From the NCBI GenBank assembly GCA_903923395.1, contig CAIXXM010000147.1:42020-106019 (forward strand): 64,000 nucleotides of DNA. Reading direction: 5' to 3'. Under the pieces are notes generated by a model that saw only the letters and a list, made by a program, of their open reading frames with translations, did no database searches and was not told the origin of the DNA. Source of the stretch: an uncultured Acidobacteriia bacterium (GTDB taxonomy: Bacteria; Acidobacteriota; Terriglobia; Bryobacterales; Bryobacteraceae). Every line of letters starts with the position of its first letter. Position 1 is the first letter of the stretch. The position numbers and the translations under genes are program-made. Shown here one piece after another: positions 36,314 through 50,934 of this stretch.

Positions 36314-38061
36314 AGCTCACTCTAGTGGATTGGTTGATTATCGCCGGATATTTTCTCTTCAATATTTTGATCGGCTTCTACTACAAGAGCCGGGCTGGTC
36401 AAAACATCAGTGAGTTCTTCCTTTCCGGGCGCAATGTGCCCTGGTGGCTCGCAGGTACCTCCATGGTCGCCACCACCTTCGCCGCCGATACTCCGCTGGT
36501 TGTCACCGGCCTGGTGGCGAAGAACGGGATCGCCGGCAACTGGCTTTGGTGGAACATGGTCGCGAGCGGCATGCTCACGGTCTTCCTCTTCGCCCGGCTG
36601 TGGCGCAGGTCCGGAGTCACGACCGACATCGAACTCGCCGAACTGCGGTATTCCGGGCGACCGGCGGCCGTGCTCCGGGGCTTCCGCTCTGTGTATCTGG
36701 GCGTCATGATGAACTGCATCATTCTCGGCTGGGTCAATCTGGCCATGGTCAAAATCCTCGTCCTCGTCCTCGGTGTCACCAAGGCCGAGGCCCTGTGGAT
36801 TGTTATCGGCATGATCGCGCTCACCAGCTTTATCTCCACCCTCTCCGGTCTCTGGGGTGTCCTCGTCACCGACATGTTCCAGTTCTTCGTCAAAATGAGC
36901 ATGGTGATCGTCCTCGCCGTCGCCGCAGTCCGCGCCGTGGGCGGCGTCGACCACATGAAGGAGCAACTCGGTGGCACCGGAAGTCCCTTCCTCAGCTTTG
37001 TGCCGGACCTCCACTCCGTCTGGATGCCCGCAGTAACGTTCTTCGTCTACATCGCAGTCAACTGGTGGGCCACCTGGTATCCCGGCGCGGAACCGGGCGG
37101 CGGCGGCTACGTGGCGCAGCGTATGTTCTCAGCCAAAGATGAACGCCACTCCCTTCTTGCCACTCTCTGGTTCAACGTGGCGCACTATGCCCTGCGCCCT
37201 TGGCCGTGGGTCATCGTCGGAATGGCCAGCGTCATCCTCTACCCGCATCTCGCCGACCCCGAAACCGGCTACATCAAGGTCATGATCGACTACCTGCCCG
37301 CCTACCTGCGCGGCCTCATGGTCGCCGCCTTCGCCGCAGCCTTCATGTCCACAATTGGCACACAACTGAACTGGGGTGCCAGCTACCTCGTCAATGACTT
37401 CTATGCCCGCTTCCTCAAGCCCGGCAAACCGGACACGCACTACGTGATGGCCTCACAGGTCGCCACGGTGCTGCTCACCATCATCTCCGCCATCGTGACC
37501 AACTACATGGACTCCATCGGCGGCGCCTGGAAGTACCTCATCGCTACAGGTGCCGGTACTGGCCTGGTCTACATCCTCCGCTGGTATTGGTGGCGCATCA
37601 ACGCCTGGAGCGAAGTCTCCGCCATGCTCGTTGCTGCTGTCACCTCCTTCTCTCTACAGCGCTTCTTCGGCTTTGACAGCGATAACCCGGAACAGTTCGC
37701 CCACATGATCCTGATCACCGTTGCCATCACGACCGTCGCCTGGTTGGCCACCACCTACCTCACAGCGCCGGAGTCCGATGCAACTCTGCTGAGATTCTAT
37801 CGGCAGGTTCGTCCCTCCACTTTAGGGTGGACGCGAATTCGTTCCCTCGCTCCCGAAGTCGCCGTCTCCAGTGATCTCGGCTGGAATTTGCTCGATTGGC
37901 TGGCCGGTTGCGCACTGATCTATGGGTCATTGTTCGGCATCGGCAAAGTCATCCTGCACGAATACGAACTTGCCGCCGTCTTCCTGGGCGCGGCGATCGC
38001 AGCCGGCGCTTTCATCTATTGGGATCTATCCCGCCGCGGCTGGGATACTGTGCTGGAGTAA
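36310..38061 (+). CDS. Sodium:solute symporter (SSS family)
   Basis: 583 aa, 13 or so membrane helices of the SLC5/SSS LeuT-type fold, with the family hallmark LFNILIGFYYKSR and LSGRNVPWWLAGTSMVATTFAADTPL near the N-terminus (Na+-site region), then GLWGVLVTDMFQFFVKM and AAFMSTIGTQLNWGASYLVNDFY. Substrate unknown; this subgroup often takes up sugars or organic acids. Start GTG 36310 with SD GGAGAG. First big gene of a run of overlapping plus-strand genes that ends with bshA. Confidence 0.9.
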   Translation: MKLTLVDWLIIAGYFLFNILIGFYYKSRAGQNISEFFLSGRNVPWWLAGTSMVATTFAADTPLVVTGLVAKNGIAGNWLWWNMVASGMLTVFLFARLWRRSGVTTDIELAELRYSGRPAAVLRGFRSVYLGVMMNCIILGWVNLAMVKILVLVLGVTKAEALWIVIGMIALTSFISTLSGLWGVLVTDMFQFFVKMSMVIVLAVAAVRAVGGVDHMKEQLGGTGSPFLSFVPDLHSVWMPAVTFFVYIAVNWWATWYPGAEPGGGGYVAQRMFSAKDERHSLLATLWFNVAHYALRPWPWVIVGMASVILYPHLADPETGYIKVMIDYLPAYLRGLMVAAFAAAFMSTIGTQLNWGASYLVNDFYARFLKPGKPDTHYVMASQVATVLLTIISAIVTNYMDSIGGAWKYLIATGAGTGLVYILRWYWWRINAWSEVSAMLVAAVTSFSLQRFFGFDSDNPEQFAHMILITVAITTVAWLATTYLTAPESDATLLRFYRQVRPSTLGWTRIRSLAPEVAVSSDLGWNLLDWLAGCALIYGSLFGIGKVILHEYELAAVFLGAAIAAGAFIYWDLSRRGWDTVLE

Positions 38062-38067
38062 AGAAGT

Positions 38068-38592
38068 ATGTTCCGTCTCACTCTGTTGTTCACGCTCTTC
38101 GGCGCGGCTCTCTTCGCACAAAGCGAAAAGCTCGCGCCGTATTACCCGACCCCAAACACCATCGTGGAACGCATGCTGGAGCTCGGCGGCTTGAAGGCGG
38201 GTGAAAAGGTGGTCGATCTGGGCTCGGGCGACGGCCGCATCGTCATTCTCGCAGCGCAGAAATTCCACGCCCTGGCCACCGGCATTGAAATCGACGCCGA
38301 TCTCTGCAAGAAGAGCGAGGAAAAAATCCGCCAGTTGGGTCTGCAGAAGACCGCGAAGATCATCAAGGGAGACATACTCCAACAGAATTACTCTTCGGCC
38401 GACCTTGTCACCGTCTATCTCCTCATCGATTCCAATATCAAAGTCCGCCCGATTCTGGAGCGCGATCTGAAGAAAGGTACGCGCGTTGTGGCACATGACT
38501 TCGAGATCCGCGGCTGGACTCCCACCAAGGTTGAAACCATTCCCGATGATGGCGAAGGCCGCAGTCACATGCTCTATCTCTACATACGCTAA
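38068..38592 (+). CDS. SAM-methyltransferase-like protein with signal peptide
   Basis: 174 aa. N-terminal signal peptide (MFRLTLLFTLFGAALFAQ), then a class I methyltransferase core: motif I VVDLGSGDGRI, GIEIDADLC, and motif II-like ADLVTVYLL. SAM is a cytoplasmic compound, so an exported enzyme of this kind is odd; similar exported proteins are frequent in Acidobacteriota and Planctomycetes. The substrate is unknown. The stop overlaps the ATG of the next gene by 1 bp. Confidence 0.82.
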   Translation: MFRLTLLFTLFGAALFAQSEKLAPYYPTPNTIVERMLELGGLKAGEKVVDLGSGDGRIVILAAQKFHALATGIEIDADLCKKSEEKIRQLGLQKTAKIIKGDILQQNYSSADLVTVYLLIDSNIKVRPILERDLKKGTRVVAHDFEIRGWTPTKVETIPDDGEGRSHMLYLYIR

Positions 38593-39569
38593 TGCGCGCT
38601 GCAGTTATCAGTTTGGCCCTCTTGCTTGGCGGCTGTGGCCACTATGCCGACTTTACCCTTCCGGTCCTAACCGGCGGTAAGACGACTTTGCAGGTTACCA
38701 TCCGGCCCGGGCCTGTGCTAACTCCCGGAATTTGGGATAACTCAGATGTCCTCAATCCTTCTGTCGTCGAACGGAACGGACACCTCTATAACTTCTACTC
38801 CGCGTTTGACGGTAAGACGTGGCATACAGGTCTCGCCGAATCCAATGACGGTATTACTTGGACGAAGCACCCCAAGCCTGTCTTGTCTCCCGACGGCAAC
38901 ACTTGGGAATCCACTTACATTGCCGCGAATGGTTCGGCACTCGTGGTTGGCAATGAGTTCTGGTATTGGTATCAAACCGGACAACATGATGCACCCCAGA
39001 TCGCACTGGCACGATCCAAAGATGGAGTGACCTGGACTAAGGAATCTAAACCCGTCCTGCCGCACGGTCCCCGCGGCAGCTTCGATGAATCCGCAACCGC
39101 AGATCCTTATGTGATCCGCCTGGATGGAACTTTCTATCTCTACTATCTCGGTCAAAACCGGGCCCGCCAACAACGGCTCGGTTTGGCGCGGTCCAGCGAC
39201 GGACTTATCTGGGAAAAACTGCGGAGCAACCCTGTTCTTGATCTTCCCGCACCGGACTCCAAAGCTTTTGATGTGAATGGCCTCGGGGAACCAGCCGTCT
39301 TTATATGGCAAAACTCCTACTGGATGCTTTGGACTGGCCGCGACGAACAGGAGCACAGGGCTCTTCGCTTCGCATCTTCCCGGGATGGCGTGCACTGGAC
39401 GCCGCGCGGGGAAGTGATCCGCGGCACAGAGCCATGGAATTCCACGGTCTTGTGTGACCCCACCATTCTCATTCGCAATGGTGTGCCGACCATGTGGTTC
39501 GGCGGCGGCAATAAACCTTCGCCTGATGAGCGCTTGAACGGCAGTATCGGTATGGCAACAATCCAATGA
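38592..39569 (+). CDS. Beta-propeller lipoprotein (glycoside hydrolase family 43/32-like)
   Basis: 325 aa lipoprotein (lipobox LLGGC, residues 11-15) with a five-bladed propeller seen as repeated D-x-W/Asp-Gly motifs: NPSVVERNGHLYNFYS, SNDGITWTKHPKPVLSP, SKDGVTWTKESKPVL, SSDGLIWEKLRSNPVLD, SRDGVHWTPRGEVI. The acidic residues in DESATADPYVIR and the propeller repeats resemble arabinanase/glycosidase families, so it may cut an arabinan- or fructan-like glycan. Its stop overlaps bshA (ATGA). Confidence 0.78.
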   Translation: MRAAVISLALLLGGCGHYADFTLPVLTGGKTTLQVTIRPGPVLTPGIWDNSDVLNPSVVERNGHLYNFYSAFDGKTWHTGLAESNDGITWTKHPKPVLSPDGNTWESTYIAANGSALVVGNEFWYWYQTGQHDAPQIALARSKDGVTWTKESKPVLPHGPRGSFDESATADPYVIRLDGTFYLYYLGQNRARQQRLGLARSSDGLIWEKLRSNPVLDLPAPDSKAFDVNGLGEPAVFIWQNSYWMLWTGRDEQEHRALRFASSRDGVHWTPRGEVIRGTEPWNSTVLCDPTILIRNGVPTMWFGGGNKPSPDERLNGSIGMATIQ

Positions 39570-40693
39570 AGATCGGCATCACATGTTATCCCACTTATGG
39601 CGGCAGTGGCATTGTCGCGACGGAGTTAGGACTCGAACTCGCCGCGCGCGGGCATGAGATCCATTTCATTACTTATGCGAACCCCATCCGGCTCGACCCC
39701 GGAACGCACCGCATCCATTACCACGAAGTAGAAGTCTCCAATTATCCGTTGTTCCAGTATCCGCCTTATTGTCTGGCGCTGGCGTCGAGAATGGCAGAGG
39801 TGGCTGAGGTGTATCAGCTCGACCTGCTGCATGTACACTATGCGATTCCCCATTCTGTCTCGGCATTACTGGCGCGGGATATGTTATCCGCCAAGCGGCG
39901 CGTTCCGTTCGTAACTACGCTGCATGGGACCGATATTACTCTCGTCGGCATGGACCGTTCTTACTACGGGATCACGCAGTACAGTATCGAGAAGTCAGAC
40001 GGGGTAACCAGTATCTCCGAAGACCTGCGCCGGCAGACGCTGGACGTCTTCAAGATACAGAATGAGATCCGCGTCATTCATAACTTCGTGAACTGCGACG
40101 TCTATGCGCCGGATATCGACAGGCACGGGATTGAAGACTATGCGCCGAACGGGGAGAAGCTGGTCATCCACTTATCCAATTTCCGGCCGGTGAAGCGCGT
40201 GCTCGATTGTATCCGAGTCTTTGCCGATGTTCGCAAGGATGTGAATGCGAGGTTGCTGATGGTTGGTGATGGTCCGGACCGTGGACCGGCGGAGCACTTA
40301 GCCCACCAGTTAGGCATCAAGGAACACGTGGACTTTCTTGGCAAGCAGAACAATGTGGAGCGGCTAATCCGGCTGGCGCATGTGATTCATATGCCGAGTG
40401 AGATGGAGTCCTTTGGGCTGGCGGCGCTGGAGGGCATGGCTTGTGGTGTGCCGCCTGTGGGAACCAGAGTCGGCGGCGTGCCGGAGTGTATTACGGATCA
40501 GGTGGATGGCTTTCTGGAAGCGGTGGGAGATATTCGGGGCCAGTCGGAACGCATCAAGAGTCTGTTGACCGATGAGAGTCTCCACCTGCGAATGTCCACG
40601 GCAGCGAGAAAGACGGCGACGACGCGTTTCTGCACGACCAAAATCATCCAGCAATATGAGAGATATTATGAGGAAGTGATCGCGCGAAAGTGA
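39566..40693 (+). CDS. bshA: N-acetyl-alpha-D-glucosaminyl L-malate synthase BshA
   Basis: 375-aa GT4 glycosyltransferase. It joins UDP-GlcNAc and L-malate, the first step of bacillithiol synthesis. BshA features: MKIGITCYPTYGGSGIVATELG at the N-terminus, FITYANPIRL, HVHYAIPHSVSALLAR, LHGTDITLVG, SEDLRRQTL and the GT4 motif MPSEMESFGLAALEGMACG. Overlaps the propeller gene by 4 bp. bshB and bshC are not in the window. The G/C strand skew changes within this gene near 40 kb. Confidence 0.93.
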   Translation: MKIGITCYPTYGGSGIVATELGLELAARGHEIHFITYANPIRLDPGTHRIHYHEVEVSNYPLFQYPPYCLALASRMAEVAEVYQLDLLHVHYAIPHSVSALLARDMLSAKRRVPFVTTLHGTDITLVGMDRSYYGITQYSIEKSDGVTSISEDLRRQTLDVFKIQNEIRVIHNFVNCDVYAPDIDRHGIEDYAPNGEKLVIHLSNFRPVKRVLDCIRVFADVRKDVNARLLMVGDGPDRGPAEHLAHQLGIKEHVDFLGKQNNVERLIRLAHVIHMPSEMESFGLAALEGMACGVPPVGTRVGGVPECITDQVDGFLEAVGDIRGQSERIKSLLTDESLHLRMSTAARKTATTRFCTTKIIQQYERYYEEVIARK

Positions 40694-40701
40694 GGTAGGC
40701 C

Positions 40702-41046
40702 ATGTTCCGTGTGCAAGCGCCCTGTCAGGAAGCCTGGGAAGAGATGACTCCCCGACAAGGCGGAAGGCGGGACGAACTGGGGCGTGCTGTTTCTGACGGG
40801 GAAGTGCGGATTGATGGACCGGCTCGGATACATACAAATTTGAACGCCCGGGGCAGGGCTTCGGTGCGGGTGCCAGCGGGTAAGTACCAGGTTGAAGTTG
40901 AATCGCTGCTCACCCAGCAACATTCGAGTCATGTGGAGGTCACCGCCGGGAGTGAGCAACCAATGCAGCTCAACCTTACTTTGGCGCTGGTGCAGCGTTC
41001 GGTGATGGGACTTATGGCTCCCCCGCCGCCGTCGAAACCGGAGTAA
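40702..41046 (+). CDS. Truncated carboxypeptidase-regulatory-like protein
   Basis: 114 aa. Its start (PCQEAWEEMTPRQGGR) matches the start of the Cys-rich domain in the next gene (PCQQEWDGM), but the following FC-x-x-C portion is gone and the sequence goes straight to a beta-sandwich segment (RIDGPARIHTNLNARGRASVRVPAGKYQVEVES). A Pro-rich tail ends it. It looks like a deletion derivative of a protein like the next one. I looked for a frameshift that restores the missing cysteines and found none. Confidence 0.65.
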   Translation: MFRVQAPCQEAWEEMTPRQGGRRDELGRAVSDGEVRIDGPARIHTNLNARGRASVRVPAGKYQVEVESLLTQQHSSHVEVTAGSEQPMQLNLTLALVQRSVMGLMAPPPPSKPE

Positions 41047-41055
41047 ACTATCAGT

Positions 41056-41784
41056 ATGTTCGGTCGCTGGCAGTTTCCGAAGGTCACGATCCCCGAGCCG
41101 TGCCAGCAGGAGTGGGACGGCATGGAGGCGCGGGCAAATACCCGTTTTTGTAACTCCTGCCAGAAGTATGTTCATGACTTCGCTTCGATGACGCACCAGG
41201 AGGCATTGCGGGTCATTGATGAGTCGGAGGGAAAGCTTTGCGGCAGGATCGTCCGGAATGCGGCGGGGGAGATACAATTTCGCCCGGAACCGGAAAGCAA
41301 GTTATTGCAGCGAATCGTACAGATCTCTGCGCTTGGTGCGGGCTTACTCGGGTCCAAGGCGATGGCGCAGGATTCGTCCTGTAAGTTAGAGATTCGCGCG
41401 ACGGATCAGAGTGGCAAGGGAATCCACAAAGCCTCCATCACACTCGGGCAGTCTGACAAGGTTCTGGTCGAAGGTAAGACGTCCCCTGAAGGGAGTTTCG
41501 CGGCGCAGTTACCTGCAGGCACTTACCAACTTGGCGTGGAGGCGCTGGGGTATGAGTATTTCACTCACGATCCATTGCAGTTGCAGTGTGACCCGGCGGT
41601 GAAGCAGGAGTTTCAAGCTGGTCTTACTCTGGCGGGTGTTGGTCAAACGGTTTCTGTAGAAGTGATGATCGAGCAAGACGTGGTCATGGGCGAACTGCAG
41701 GCAATGATTATCAAGGAAAATCCGTTACGTCACTCTTTGCGTGCCCTGCGACGCACCGTAAGAAGGATTTTCCAGCGGGCCTAG
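41056..41784 (+). CDS. Cys-rich N-domain / carboxypeptidase-regulatory-like protein
   Basis: 242 aa. N-terminal domain PCQQEWDGM...RFCNSCQKYVHDFASMT (about 15-50) with one Cys plus a C-x2-C, then a short segment that may be a membrane anchor (ISALGAGLLGSKAMAQ, residues 95-110) and a beta-sandwich (CarboxypepD_reg-like, about 115-200). Proteins with this architecture occur in Bacteroidota and Acidobacteriota and have no assigned function. It starts 10 bp after the shorter paralogue. Confidence 0.72.
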   Translation: MFGRWQFPKVTIPEPCQQEWDGMEARANTRFCNSCQKYVHDFASMTHQEALRVIDESEGKLCGRIVRNAAGEIQFRPEPESKLLQRIVQISALGAGLLGSKAMAQDSSCKLEIRATDQSGKGIHKASITLGQSDKVLVEGKTSPEGSFAAQLPAGTYQLGVEALGYEYFTHDPLQLQCDPAVKQEFQAGLTLAGVGQTVSVEVMIEQDVVMGELQAMIIKENPLRHSLRALRRTVRRIFQRA

Positions 41785-41841
41785 ACGCTTCACCCCGTAA
41801 AGCAAATTGGCTTACATCGCTCTTAGTGCTATCTTCACCGA

Positions 41842-42159
41842 ATGACTCTCCAGAATGAATCATTATGCAATATATGCCCGAAGTGCGGCACAGCGTCTTT
41901 GGTTGAAGCGACATTCTGTAGTTCTTGCAGAAACCACATATTCACGACCGGGGCCACGGTGAAGATATGCCCCGCAGGACATTTGCTGTTTTGGGAGGAA
42001 GCCACCTGCCCTATATGTTCGAGACCTGCTGATGTTGGCAACGGACTGTGCCCGTCTGGCCATCTTGTCTCAGGCGACGGAGACTGTCCGTTTTGCCGCA
42101 AGAAAAGTCCCGAGGCTACCCTTGCGTGGGCGACTCCGGCTAGCAAGCTTTTGTTTTGA
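41842..42159 (+). CDS. Small multi-zinc-ribbon protein
   Basis: 105 aa with 13 cysteines, most in CPxC/CPxGH-type pairs: CNICPKC, CSSC, CPAGH...CPIC and CPSGH...CPFC, which suggests three zinc-binding modules. No membrane segment or signal. It resembles double zinc ribbon proteins of unknown role. No ribosome-binding site seen. Convergent with the atp operon. Confidence 0.65.
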   Translation: MTLQNESLCNICPKCGTASLVEATFCSSCRNHIFTTGATVKICPAGHLLFWEEATCPICSRPADVGNGLCPSGHLVSGDGDCPFCRKKSPEATLAWATPASKLLF

Positions 42160-42204
42160 TTCGCAGTACCTTCATTTCAAGGTCTCGCCTCGGGCAAACT
42201 TCGC

Positions 42205-42615
42205 TTACTTCTTCGCCAGACCGTCCATCTTCGCCTGCGCCCGCTGCACTTGTTCGAGTGCAATTGCCGGGTCGCATTCGCCGCCGTGCATTTCATCCAT
42301 GGCCTTCAACGCAGCTTCCATTTCCTTCTGGGTAGCCACCTGATCCAGGTCCGCGGGATGAACGCCTTCGTCAGCGAGGACCCGCACGCGGCCGGGTTGG
42401 ATTTCTACAAATCCACCCAGCAGCACGAGTACTTTCTCGGTCGCGCCGGTCCGGTAGGTCATGATACCGCCGGGTTTGAGCGCGGAGAGAAGAGGCGCAT
42501 GGCCCGGGAGGACGCCGATGTAACCATCGAGCGCCGGGACCTGCACCTCATCCACAACTTCATCCACCAGCGACCGTTCCGGGTCGACGACTTGTAAGTG
42601 CAACGTTTCGGCCAT
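42205..42615 (-). CDS. atpC: F1Fo ATP synthase epsilon subunit
   Basis: 136 aa, normal length, central-stalk subunit with inhibitory C-terminal helices. Beta-sandwich signatures: LHLQVVDPERSLVDEVVDEVQVPALDGYIGVLPGHAPLLSALKPG and VLLGGFVEIQPGRVRVLADEG. Last gene of the operon, 6 bp after atpD. Confidence 0.93.
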   Translation of the reverse strand: MAETLHLQVVDPERSLVDEVVDEVQVPALDGYIGVLPGHAPLLSALKPGGIMTYRTGATEKVLVLLGGFVEIQPGRVRVLADEGVHPADLDQVATQKEMEAALKAMDEMHGGECDPAIALEQVQRAQAKMDGLAKK

Positions 42616-42621
42616 TTTGAC

Positions 42622-44952
<2,331 letters not shown>

Positions 44953-44958
44953 CGGGTT

Positions 44959-46512
<1,554 letters not shown>

Positions 46513-46515
46513 CTA

Positions 46516-47088
46516 CTAGCCGACCCTGTTTTCCGAAAAGGTGTTCAGAGCCAGGCGGGAACGCAGCACATCGAGTTGACCCCGGACGCTGCCGTCATAA
46601 ACTTTGGAACCAAGCTGCGCCGTGGCGCCGCCGATGAGTTCCGGTTGAATGGTGAATACTGCTTTGACCTTGCTGCCGGAGAGCCGTTCGAGTTCCGCAG
46701 CCAGAGCGGCCTTCTCGGCCTCTGTCAATTCCATGGCGGATTTGACTTCCGCATGGGCGAAACCGAGGCGGGAATCGAGAGCCTTCTCAAACACCGCGAT
46801 GATCTGGCCGAGTGAGGCGATGCGGCGGTGCCTGGTGAGAACCAGCAGGAAATTGCGGATGGGGGTTTCGAGAGCCAGCATGTCGGCCAGCTTCTTCACG
46901 ATATTTTGCTTCTTGGCGGCCGAAACAGCGGGTGTGGCGAGCACTTCGCGCAGTGCTTTGTCAGACTGCACTACTTCATCAAAGCTGCGGAGCCCCGCGA
47001 CTGCCCTTTCAGGAGTGGTGCCCTTGGGTCCGAGAACCACATCCACGAGGGCGTTGCCGAAACGTCCGGCGATTGCAGAGGAAACCAT
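46516..47088 (-). CDS. atpH: F1Fo ATP synthase delta subunit
   Basis: 190 aa, links the peripheral stalk to F1. N-terminal IAGRFGNALVDV helix, FLLVLTRHRRIASLGQIIAVFE and the C-terminal IQPELIGGATAQLGSKVYDGSVRGQLDVLRSRL are characteristic. Start 46 codons after the membrane b subunit gene, in normal order. Confidence 0.94.
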   Translation of the reverse strand: MVSSAIAGRFGNALVDVVLGPKGTTPERAVAGLRSFDEVVQSDKALREVLATPAVSAAKKQNIVKKLADMLALETPIRNFLLVLTRHRRIASLGQIIAVFEKALDSRLGFAHAEVKSAMELTEAEKAALAAELERLSGSKVKAVFTIQPELIGGATAQLGSKVYDGSVRGQLDVLRSRLALNTFSENRVG

Positions 47089-47093
47089 GCGGG

Positions 47094-47699
47094 TTAGTTC
47101 CGGGCTTCAGCGGGTTCAGACCCGGAAGCCACTTTCTTCACAAAATTGTTGATCAGGGCGGCCTGTACCGTGGGCGTCATGCCAGCCTTCACTTTGGCTT
47201 CTGCCAGTTCGAGCGCTTTCACCGCAGCGTAGCTCCGAACTTCCAACGCGGACTGCTTGGCGGCGGAATCGAGGTCGACCTGCGCTTGGCGGGCGATACG
47301 TTCCAACTCAACGGCGGTTTCGCGCTGCAGACGGGTGGCTTCGCGCTCGCGGGCCTCTTTGGCTTCGTTTTGCAGTTTGACGATTTCGGTGCCAAGGTTG
47401 GCGAGGCGGGCATCCACAGCGCGGGCTTCGGCTTCAGCAGCGGCTTTCGCCTGCTCACCGGCTGCCAGGCCTGCAGTGATTTCTTCAGACCGCTTCTGGA
47501 GAAGCGGCGCAATCTGTTTGGAGGAGAGATAGCCGAGCGCACCGGCCAGGATGGCGAAGTTCGCCCACTTCCAGAGGATGCTTACCTCTTTAATGGGGCT
47601 TTCCTTTTTGCCTTCTTCCTTGGGCTCTTCAGCGGCAAAGGAGGGCGCGGCGAGGAGGGCAACTGCCAGAACGAGGGCAGCGGAGAAACGTTTCATCAC
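47094..47699 (-). CDS. atpF: F1Fo ATP synthase b subunit with N-terminal signal-like extension
   Basis: 201 aa, longer than the usual 160. It begins with a hydrophobic signal-like sequence (MMKRFSAALVLAVALLAAPSFAAE), followed by a linker, a membrane helix (LWKWANFAILAGALGYLSSK) and the long charged coiled coil of b. The extension may be cleaved, leaving the normal b topology. It pairs with the b' gene next to it. Confidence 0.9.
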   Translation of the reverse strand: MMKRFSAALVLAVALLAAPSFAAEEPKEEGKKESPIKEVSILWKWANFAILAGALGYLSSKQIAPLLQKRSEEITAGLAAGEQAKAAAEAEARAVDARLANLGTEIVKLQNEAKEAREREATRLQRETAVELERIARQAQVDLDSAAKQSALEVRSYAAVKALELAEAKVKAGMTPTVQAALINNFVKKVASGSEPAEARN

Positions 47700-47701
47700 T
47701 T

Positions 47702-48151
47702 TTAGACGACCCTCCGGTTCAGGATAGAGTCGGCGATCTGGGTGGCCAGGGCGTCGCTCTGGGCGTCGAGGGAGAGTTTCGCGGCGGCGGCTTCGGCGGC
47801 CAAGGCGGCTTTTGCGGCGGCAACGCGGGCATCGGACTCGGCGCGGGCGGCCTTCACCTGCTCAGCCTGCTCATTGTGGAGGTTGCGGAGGAAGTCTTCC
47901 TGCTCCTTATAGATCTCAACGCGGGCGCTGTTCAATTTGGCTTCGTACTGCGAAACCTTGTCACCGGCAGATTTGGAGCTCTCTTCGGCGGCCTTGCGGG
48001 CACCGTCCGTGAGGGCATAGCGCTCAGAGAGAACCTTGTCGAGCGGCTTGAACAGGACAAATTTGAGATAGACAGACAGAACGATGACAAGAAACGCGGT
48101 GGGCAGTGCGTTCACAAGAATCCCGCTGAGCTGTTGAAGAAGTTGATCCAT
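47702..48151 (-). CDS. F1Fo ATP synthase b' subunit
   Basis: 149 aa, short b-type subunit: one membrane helix (LPTAFLVIVLSVYLKFVLF), then a coiled coil (ALTDGARKAAEESSKSAG, LRNLHNEQAEQVKAAR). Two different b subunits form a heterodimeric stalk in such operons. It is the first gene of this operon; atpB (a) and atpE (c) are not beside it, so they must be encoded elsewhere. Confidence 0.9.
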   Translation of the reverse strand: MDQLLQQLSGILVNALPTAFLVIVLSVYLKFVLFKPLDKVLSERYALTDGARKAAEESSKSAGDKVSQYEAKLNSARVEIYKEQEDFLRNLHNEQAEQVKAARAESDARVAAAKAALAAEAAAAKLSLDAQSDALATQIADSILNRRVV

Positions 48152-48841
48152 GTAAAGAGAGGGAAAGGAGTTGGGAGAAACTGCACACCCAGAAACCAGC
48201 GTATCATACGTGGAAAAATGGGGTCAAACGAGTCACTGTTTTGTGATAAAGAATGGTCCGTAACGGACGGCTGGGGAAGAGCGTCTAAGGCGGGCTAAAG
48301 GTTGGGGTGGAACGGGAGCAGGTCGAAGCGGTGCTGCAATTCGTGGCACGCAGCACCGAAGCCCTTGCACTCGTCCGGAAGAGGGGCGCGCACGTCAGAT
48401 TAGTGGATTATCGCTTGATGTTCGTGCGCCATTCTGGCGCGCGGGTCCAGGCAAAGACAACTTCCCGAAACAGGCGGTGTATTCATCCACTTCCATGGCC
48501 AGCACAGCCATTGCCCAACACGCGGCTAGCAGTCGCGTATCCAACGTCACAACTGATCGTGACCGTTCATTCCAGACACCGGAAGCCCTTCGAAACCCAA
48601 CACGCGCTCACAGCGAAGGGCCGACGCGCAACGCAATCAACTGACCTGCTATCGCCTCACACTTCCTTTCTATCGCACACTTCGCGGCAGGTGACTGCTC
48701 CAAAGTGAGTGGAGGAAGTCCGGAGGGTATATCGAAATAAGGTACTCATGAGGAAGGTTGAGAGTGGCGCGCATGTAAAGAACGTAGCACTATTGCCCGG
48801 AGAACCTGACATCACGACGCGCAGTCTCGCGAAATCCCCAC
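48152..48841. other. Non-coding region between the atp operon and dnaK
   Basis: About 700 bp with no supportable gene. It contains one copy of a dispersed hairpin repeat (48409-48481). The longer frames here overlap this repeat and look like chance. The atp promoter must lie near 48152-48200 but was not obvious. The dnaK promoter is listed separately. Confidence 0.6.
48409..48481. repeat. Dispersed hairpin repeat, copy 1
   Basis: About 73 bp nearly identical to 57421-57494, with one indel. Its core hairpin GCGCCA-TTC-TGGCGC also occurs twice in the tandem array at 63.7-63.96 kb. Confidence 0.85.
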
Positions 48842-48870
48842 TTGACAACCACACACTCATATTTCATAAT
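48842..48870 (+). promoter_or_regulatory. dnaK promoter with HAIR-like operator
   Basis: Perfect -35 TTGACA (48842-48847), a 17-bp spacer and CATAAT (48865-48870). The -35 overlaps a degenerate HspR box: CTTGACA (48841-48847), 7 bp, ACTCATA (48855-48861), 10 of 14 matches to CTTGAGT-N7-ACTCAAG. HspR is encoded downstream of dnaJ. Leader of about 125 nt. Confidence 0.6.
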
Positions 48871-49000
48871 CAAGACAAGCTAAGGCTCGGCTGACAACCG
48901 GGCTGTGGGAGTCACACGTTATCAACCCTCCTGCCAAGCTCAATTTCCAGTCGTCCGAGTGCGGCTCCTCCGGGCCGAAAGGGTGAGGTTCTAAAAAGTT

Positions 49001-50923
<1,923 letters not shown>

Positions 50924-50934
50924 GCAATCCCGCG

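Noticed and set aside
48307..48708. 133-codon frame between atp and dnaK
   Set aside because: Overlaps a dispersed repeat copy; resembles no protein.
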